Shown here in pieces: positions 57,329 to 64,000 of a stretch of 64,000 bases of DNA; positions within the stretch are counted from its first letter, which is position 1; each line of letters opens with the position of its first letter. The stretch spans positions 1,330,074 to 1,394,073 of the forward strand of contig NW_002060954.1 of NCBI RefSeq assembly GCF_000150275.1, given 5' to 3'. The DNA is from Trichoplax adhaerens (lineage: Eukaryota; Placozoa; Uniplacotomia; Trichoplacea; Trichoplacidae). A program made the position numbers and the translations under genes. Under the pieces are notes generated by a model. That model saw only the letters and a program-made list of their open reading frames with translations. It was not told the origin of the DNA and ran no database searches.

Positions 57329-60300
57329 TTAGCGGATTTCGTCTTTAAGATACAGCAACGCAGCTTTGAAAGCTGTAGCATAATAAGCACTCTCACCATT
57401 TTCAAGTAAATTTTTTGGTAGCAATCCTTCAATGTAATCGGCTTCCAACAATAATTTCTCCATTCCAAGCTTGGCGATGATGTAAATTAGTAACGGTATA
57501 AAATCTTAAATTGATTTTGAAGGTAGTACATCATTGTATTGATTTCGTAGTCCAAATTAGTAGAAAAATAAAAAAATGAATTCCTCGTTAATATAAAACA
57601 AAACTAGGGCAACACATGATTGTATACTCGTACTATAGATTCTAACAGATGAGTATTATATCAAATTAATCTTCGTTAATATGTAATTAATATAAGAACT
57701 ATCGTAGATATCCTAGATATTTTCAAAAGCTTTTATTTATTTATATGCAACTGTAGGCTGCAGCGTACTCTCGCCTATCATCTTGACAAGCCGATGCTAT
57801 CGCTATTTCTTTTCCGAAAGTGCATCGTTAATTACTGTTCTATAGATAATACTTCAATTCTTGCGAATCCTTAATCGCGAAAATAACTATGAAATGCACT
57901 TTAAGTAACGTATGTAATATTTATAGATAGCGGCAGTCTTGGTATTCTAGATAATTCTACTTTACATTCTGAATTTTGCATTGATAGCGAGTAATTTGAG
58001 TGGCAAGGTGGCATACCATTAAACAAATACCTCATTAATATTAAAATACTTAGGAGTAACGTACAAATCTCGATACTTTACCGTAGCTAATACAGTCAAT
58101 ACAACAGTAGTAAGTTGCCATATAGTGTCGAAATCTTCTTTCCATTCTTAAATTTTAAGCTGTTACTACTGGCACTTCTTAAGTAGTTGATAGTGTAATC
58201 TTATAGCTAGTGCCCTGCTTCTCAGATATTAGACACTAAAATGATAATATCTTAATAGGTGCAGTTATATACATACCATCAGCTGATAAGTATCTTCGAC
58301 CCCCAGGTGTATTTTCGATATCTTGTTTCATGCGCATGATGACGTTGTGCAAATTACTAATTTTAAGAATAGGTGAATATTCACCTATCATTTTATCGAA
58401 AAAAACGCGAGCTAGTTCAATAGTTTTACGACCAGGCAGAGATACGGACTTGGACAGTTGTAGGTCATCATGGCCATAGCGTGCAACGATGTTCATATTT
58501 CTATGCAATGCTCTTAGAGACCCATTACTATTAAATTGAGTTAAAATGAGTAATTTAAGTAATCAATATTTCAGTTATTTCTAGTAAATATCCTTTTAGT
58601 AAAATATGCTGTAGGCCTACAATTTCTGCAGGTTGTCGATCTGCAAATGATAAATACTTCTTTAGACAACTATACACTTATATTAGAATTGATAAATAGA
58701 CTACTTTGATACATCGCCATTATATGTATTATTGTATTACAATTACTGCTTCATCAGATTTAGTGGCTATTTAAGATAGTTTATATGATCAATCTGCTTT
58801 TAGTGATATCTTTTAGATACAGCGTACAAATTAACCTCAGCGTATTATTAGTTTGAAATGTCCCTATATTTTAATAGGTTACATTTTGCTTCGAATTCAG
58901 TTGTAAATCTAAGCTAGGAATCACTTTGGCATATAAACTTTACTGGTGATAATTAACTTAAATAATCATGTTTATCAATAGGAGATTATTAAAAGAACTG
59001 CGTTTAATATAAATTGTATTCAAGAACGAATGGCTCTATCAAACAATTTCACGCAAATTAGCCGAAGAAAAAGTTATCATTTTAAATATAACAAATCCAA
59101 TTCTCAAAATATCTTATGGAGTTGTTATATTACAAATTATATTTCGTATCAATTTGATATCAAATCGATTCAGGGTTTATTATGCAATGATGGTTATGCT
59201 TTCTTAAAATTTAATACGGTACCTTTCATATTTACGTTCTAAATAGTCAAGAATATATTTTTTCAAAGGTTTCGTTATAATGTCATGTAAACAGCCTTCC
59301 AAAGCTGTGTCCAAGTCCATCTGATCATTAAAAATAATGATATCGTATATTTCTGACCGTGGCGCATTTTGGAAACGCTCTTTCGTAAAATTCATAAACT
59401 TGCGTATCTAGAATGAATAAAAAAATAGATATCTGCAGATCATGAACTATTAAATTAACCGATCTAAGCAGTATGAGTTACATTTGTAGTAACAAATTAC
59501 ACAATCGAAAAACTTCCCTATTTATCTTACTGTTAATAAGGGATCTTCCTGAATAGTAGCTACTGGAGCCGTTAACACAGCTCTATATCTTTCAATAAAT
59601 TTGCTAATATGAACATAAAACTGCTTGTTTTTGTCCGTTAAAGTTTTGTTGATACCAATTAGTAGCTTTTTATTGGGATTTGCAGTAATACGACGTGCAA
59701 AGAACATTTTTGGGGCAGATAGCCACGACTGCAGAGCCTGTATCCTCCTACCTTTCTGGTCTAAACAAACATAGCAGCAAATGTTAACTTATACATTTAA
59801 TTGCCACCTTATTATGAAAACACTTTCACTTAAGACTGTGTGCTACTCTAACGTACTGATATCGAAAATTTATCAGAGCGTGACTAACTGCCTATAAGCG
59901 TATATTAAATTGATCTTATGATCATACTATACAGTATACAATTCTTTCTCAAACCGCATTTATCCCGACAGTTATGTTACTTAGAAAGTTATAAATGCGT
60001 ACTACATTAAGTAATTAAGTTATGCCTAACATTACAATATATGTTATAGCGAACAATGAAATTACCATCTGGTGTTGATGCTTCATGATTTGGGCTAGAA
60101 ATAGTTTTAGGGCTATTTGATGAGACTGATAATTCTAAAAGCGAAATATTCATTCAATATTACATAATTATTTTTTTATTAAATTTGTCTATATACGCGT
60201 TACTTGCCATTAAGCCTAAAATATTATATTTAGAAAATTAGACTTTAATATTTAACATGTAACTGATAGTAAATTAATAAATTATAGAAAAAGTTTGATG

Positions 60301-62560
60301 ATACTTTGTTAAGATGTATGGCTTGTTATCATTTGTAAAATATTGTTAATAAGCGCAAACAGCTAGTAAGAAGATTTAGATATTGTATTAACATGTTTTG
60401 GTACAGGCCATATTTTAGATTTACTGCGCTATCGCATAGTAAGAAAGCTGGTATAAATATATAGAAATGATCGATAATACAGGTTAGTACTCTATCAATT
60501 AGTAACTAATCACTTTTTGCAGAAATTTAGTTAGTAATATGAAGCTTGGTTATGTTTCAGTAGGGTTATATCGTTAATTACACTAATTTCATATGCGTAT
60601 ATTTCAAAGAGCTTTGATACGTTAAATCATAACAATTCGGGGGGGGGGGTATCGCATACGGTATGTTAATTGGATTCACATGCGAATGAAATTGTGAAAA
60701 GGCTGTAGCAGTAATAAACTATAATACACGAGATTAAAAATGCTGCTAAAGACATCAGTCACCCCCGTTTGGTTAGTTGCTTTTGCAAGCTAATGCAGTT
60801 AGGAAGGCAAAGCATCAATAGTATGAGTATGTCTGGTTTATAATATATACAAAGTTTTTACCCTTCACATCGATGTAAAGTGGATTTTCTTGAATTTCCT
60901 CAACGGAATTATCGGGTAGATTACAGTGATCGAGGCACACATCTAAGTAAATTGATTTATATTTGGATTTTTCTGTTGGCGTGATAAATAAAAGATGTAT
61001 TGAAGACTACGTGTAAATAGAACCGTTAAAAGCCTGTTTTATAAAATTGAAATATCGAAATTGCAGACCTTTTCCCTTTTATCCTAATTAAGGTAAACAT
61101 ACTGCATATACTTATAGTTCATGCAAATTATTATATACTGTTTTTAAAATAAAAGATATCACTTTGCAGTAACTTGTTAGCTAATTCTAGTTGTGACCCT
61201 TGAGAAGTACATAGTTGAACAACAAAGGACTGTCAGATTGGTATTACTACCAGTAAAAATATTTTGTTTGCTTATTACTCGTACCGCCCCTATCTTGTGG
61301 AGGGAGATCAAGGCTCACTGGTGGTTCTCTAGCAGGTGGTTCAGGTATTGGTGGTGGTGTTGGAGAGTTAGTGTCTAGTATAAAAATTGAATATTAAAAT
61401 ACATCTTTTTCATACAGCATAACAGCTGTCTGCGTCTTTCCTTCCCAACATTTATTAGTTATCATTTTATTAGTTAGAAACTGTAATTTCTCCTTAAGAT
61501 ATTATCATAAGCTATTTACTTAATGAAATCAAGCATGGATTACTAAAAATTACAATCATAATTTAACTAGGATAAATATCTTTGTACATGTATTAGATAT
61601 CATAACCACTCACATATAATATCAATCTGAATCAGCTTTCTTACCTGACTCATACAGTATGGCTTCACAGAACCTTGATGTCCAGAAATCTGTTTGGAAA
61701 ATTGTAAGTATACTGATTAAAAAATGATAGTGTAATCTTCACGTATATTGTCTCATATTATACGTAACTTATTGCTATCAATCGTAAAAATTTTATTACT
61801 TTCGCCCATAAGTGCAAATGTAGCTAATTCTGCTTCATTCTTTGCTTTTCTTACTGCTAACGGTAATTGCAGCTGGCATGGTAATCCAGCGTTAATGTAA
61901 TCGCAGTAAAAAGCAATTAAATACTCTAAATTAGGATAAGGCTCAACATTTGATCCATCAATATAGCAGCCTAAATTCAAATACGAGCTAAAAGTTAATC
62001 TTGCCGCACTGCATACAGAATAGGTTTTACCAAAAATAATTTTAACAGATTAATACGCTAAAGGAATTTTATCTTATTGACCTTTATCTGTGAAATTAAT
62101 TAGGTAATGATTAACTTCTGCGGATTTGTCACTAACTTTCACGGATAAGCAGGGATGCTTTAGCTTACTCGATTTTCTGACAATAAAGTACTAAGTAGAA
62201 ATAAATAATAATCACGATACATTTTAAGACAAATGGATTATTTCAGTAGTAAGATCTAGAACTTACTCCCTTTGGAAATTGACTTAGCATTTCCATAGCT
62301 AATATAATCAATCCATTTTGATAATTGAAAACATGGAAGTCAATTAAAGGATATGAATTTAGTATGTTAACAAAACTCTAATTATAATCTATTGCTTTAA
62401 AATAACAGTGGTTAACAATTTACTAAAGGAGTCACTACTTTTAACATTTACCTTTTTCTCGATTAACGGTAGGGTGATACCAAATTGACTGAGTATTATA
62501 CAATCTATGATAGGTATCTTTTAATTCGGGTATGATGTCTTTATTTGCAACAATCTGGTT
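57329..62560 (-). CDS. RIN-like: RIN-family Rab5 exchange factor (SH2, Pro-rich, VPS9), 5' end unresolved
   Basis: Resolved exons, minus strand: 62560-62452, 62298-62267, 62190-62082, 61970-61764, 61689-61645, 61374-61285, 60942-60862, 60134-60066, 59760-59531, 59407-59223, 58500-58277, 57504-57329, with consistent phases (519 codons including stop). SH2: SIWYHPTVNREKAMEMLSQF, then YFIVRKSSK (the FLVR arginine is present), LEYLIAFYCDYINAGLPCQL, LPLAVRKAKNEAEL and FWTS, the RIN-type ending. Next a proline-rich stretch (SPTPPPPIPEPPAREPP), suited to SH3 binding. VPS9 part: TALEGCLHDIITKPLKKYIL, EYSPILKISNLHNVI, RRYLSADDFIPLLIYIIAK, LEADYIEGLLPKNLL and GESAYYATAFKAALLYL. RIN proteins are known Rab5 guanine-nucleotide exchange factors acting in endocytosis downstream of Ras or receptor tyrosine kinases. 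The stop comes directly after VPS9, so the C-terminal RA domain of vertebrate RINs is absent. The N-terminus lies above 62.56 kb and may leave the window. Confidence 0.88.
60639..60649. repeat. poly-G tract
   Basis: An uninterrupted run of about ten G in otherwise AT-rich intronic sequence of the RIN-like gene. A matching run of nine C occurs at about 24380-24388. Such runs are rare at this base composition. Confidence 0.9.
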
Positions 62561-64000
62561 CTATTAAGAGATCGTATAAATAGTTGGAAGTTATTTATTG
62601 ATATACAATACGCCAACATTGTAGCGATGTTCATAATCATTTGAGTATTCGTATTTTCAGTATTTTTATAGGACGCCGGTAAGTGAAATATTTTGCATCT
62701 CTTATCAACACACTATAAGAACGTCTACAGTAAAAAATTGCAGGAACTATTATGTAATTATATCATTAAGTTAAATTACTGTAGGTTGCTACTTTCTTAC
62801 TTTAAAAAGAATTTCTTGAATTCGTTCCGAACTGAAACAGTAAAATAGTTTATCAATATTTCAGTCCAACTTGAAGTTTTGTTATTAAGGCATTACTATC
62901 AGCATGAAATTATAATTTAATATATTACAAATTTTAAGATCTCATGATATCAATTGCGTTTTAAACAATGCGTTAGTAACAATAATTATTTACAGTATAC
63001 TCGTATAGTCATAAATTAGGTACTCATGAAAGCTAATAATTTGATTAACTATTTATAAGATAACAATGATAATTTCATTTTATGAAGCATAGCAATAGTC
63101 TTATACCTAGCCTCCTGCGCAGACGACTGTATGTTATCTTCCGTAAATAGGTAGCAAAGAATAAATTAGAAAATTTTTCGACTCGATATATATTATCATG
63201 ATATGCCAAATGAATATTATTATTGAATTCTTAATAATCGTAGAATAAAACTTATTCATACCGTCATCATCAGCACCCGGCATGTCCCCCTCAAAAGGAT
63301 ACATTGATAGGTGGCGGTCGAAAATTGTATTATTGCTTGATGTGCTTACCTCACTTTAGCAATGAAAACAGAAAGTATTTAAATTAGAAATTTGCGGAAT
63401 ACATATTTACAGTATATATTTTTGCTTCACTAATAGGTACTATAATAAGAAAAAAAGATAAAAATCGAAACCCACGACCAACCTGCCAGATCTAGATTTT
63501 GCACGTTAAACAAAGAAATTGTAATAGACATGTAAAATAAGGTTAAAATAATGTTAAGCTGCCATTATAGTTATTTGTTATGCGTAGTTTTTATCCATTT
63601 ATAACGTAAAGTAATAATGATAATTGTATCTTATTTTACCTAGACAGACTATAGTAATAGTGAATTACTTTTTTACTGATAAATTATAACAAGGCTAAAA
63701 GTGAAGAAATGGTTTGACTGAATTAATTTCTTTCATCCTCGTATTATAATATTTAGGGAAAATTAAAAATATGTTGAATTACAGAGATCACTTATTTTTA
63801 TATTAAAGATACTCGGTGAGCCTCGTTAATATGAATCACGCTTCATTACTGATATTAACCTCAAATTGCTACTTCTGAATGTAAGATTTACAACAGTATT
63901 AATTGTGAAGAAATGGTCATCCAATTAAGTTAACCTTAATTCATTAATATAAGCGATACACAGTATTAAAATTGAACCAATTTGTTAGCGTAGAAGCATT
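62561..64000. other. upstream part of the RIN-like gene, exons unresolved
   Basis: The SH2 domain begins mid-domain at 62560, so more coding exons must lie upstream on the minus strand. Two candidates: 63349-63262, reading FDRHLSMYPFEGDMPGADD and ending at a good donor (GACG|GTATGA), and a short exon near 62844-62811 after an acceptor CTGTTTCAG. Their phases do not join cleanly to the 62560 exon, so I do not include them. Nothing else recognised to the window end. Confidence 0.4.

Noticed and set aside
59030-59242. 70-codon plus-strand open frame
   Set aside because: Lies in an intron and exon edge of the RIN-like gene on the other strand; no domain.

Overview
This window is intron-rich, AT-rich (roughly one third G+C) animal nuclear DNA. 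All six genes I can read are metazoan orthologues split by canonical GT-AG introns. The LIM-homeobox gene, the codanin-1 orthologue, the MyTH4-FERM myosin and the RIN-type Rab5 exchange factor point to an early-branching animal. Compact intergenic spaces, many short introns and the base composition suggest a placozoan (Trichoplax/Hoilungia type). That species call is inference; no marker here proves it.

Layout: 1-4.1 kb, non-coding, with a degenerate ~140-bp tandem repeat. 4.1-14.7 kb (+), Lhx1/5-type LIM-homeobox gene, four coding exons with a 6-kb first intron. 16.1-23.2 kb (-), codanin-1 (CDAN1), 26 exons whose phases all agree. 23.2-24.5 kb, head-to-head intergenic region packed with TACTGTAC/GTACAGTA palindromic words. 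24.6-28.5 kb (+), TM7SF3 seven-transmembrane protein, four exons. 28.5-31.0 kb, nothing recognised. 31.0-45.6 kb (-), a ~2,270-residue myosin (motor, IQ motifs, charged linker, MyTH4-FERM twice), about 41 exons. 45.6-50.3 kb, long head-to-head spacer with three more TACTGTAC clusters. 50.3-55.5 kb (+), nuclear poly(A) polymerase (PAPOLA/PAPOLG type), 23 exons. 57.3-62.6 kb or beyond (-), RIN-family protein (SH2, proline-rich, VPS9) that stops right after VPS9; its 5' end is unresolved.

The genes are not an operon and share no pathway. They are independent nuclear loci in alternating orientation: Lhx1/5 and CDAN1 converge, CDAN1 and TM7SF3 diverge, TM7SF3 and the myosin converge, the myosin and PAP diverge, PAP and RIN converge. 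The clearest feature not explained by genes is that dense arrays of the self-complementary word TACTGTAC lie only in the two divergent (double-promoter) spacers, not in the convergent ones. The most unusual protein features are the altered nucleotide-binding loops and the ~134-residue loop-2 insertion of the myosin motor, and the missing RA domain in the RIN protein. Exon borders were read by hand from splice consensus, frame and family similarity, so single-base errors remain possible where noted.
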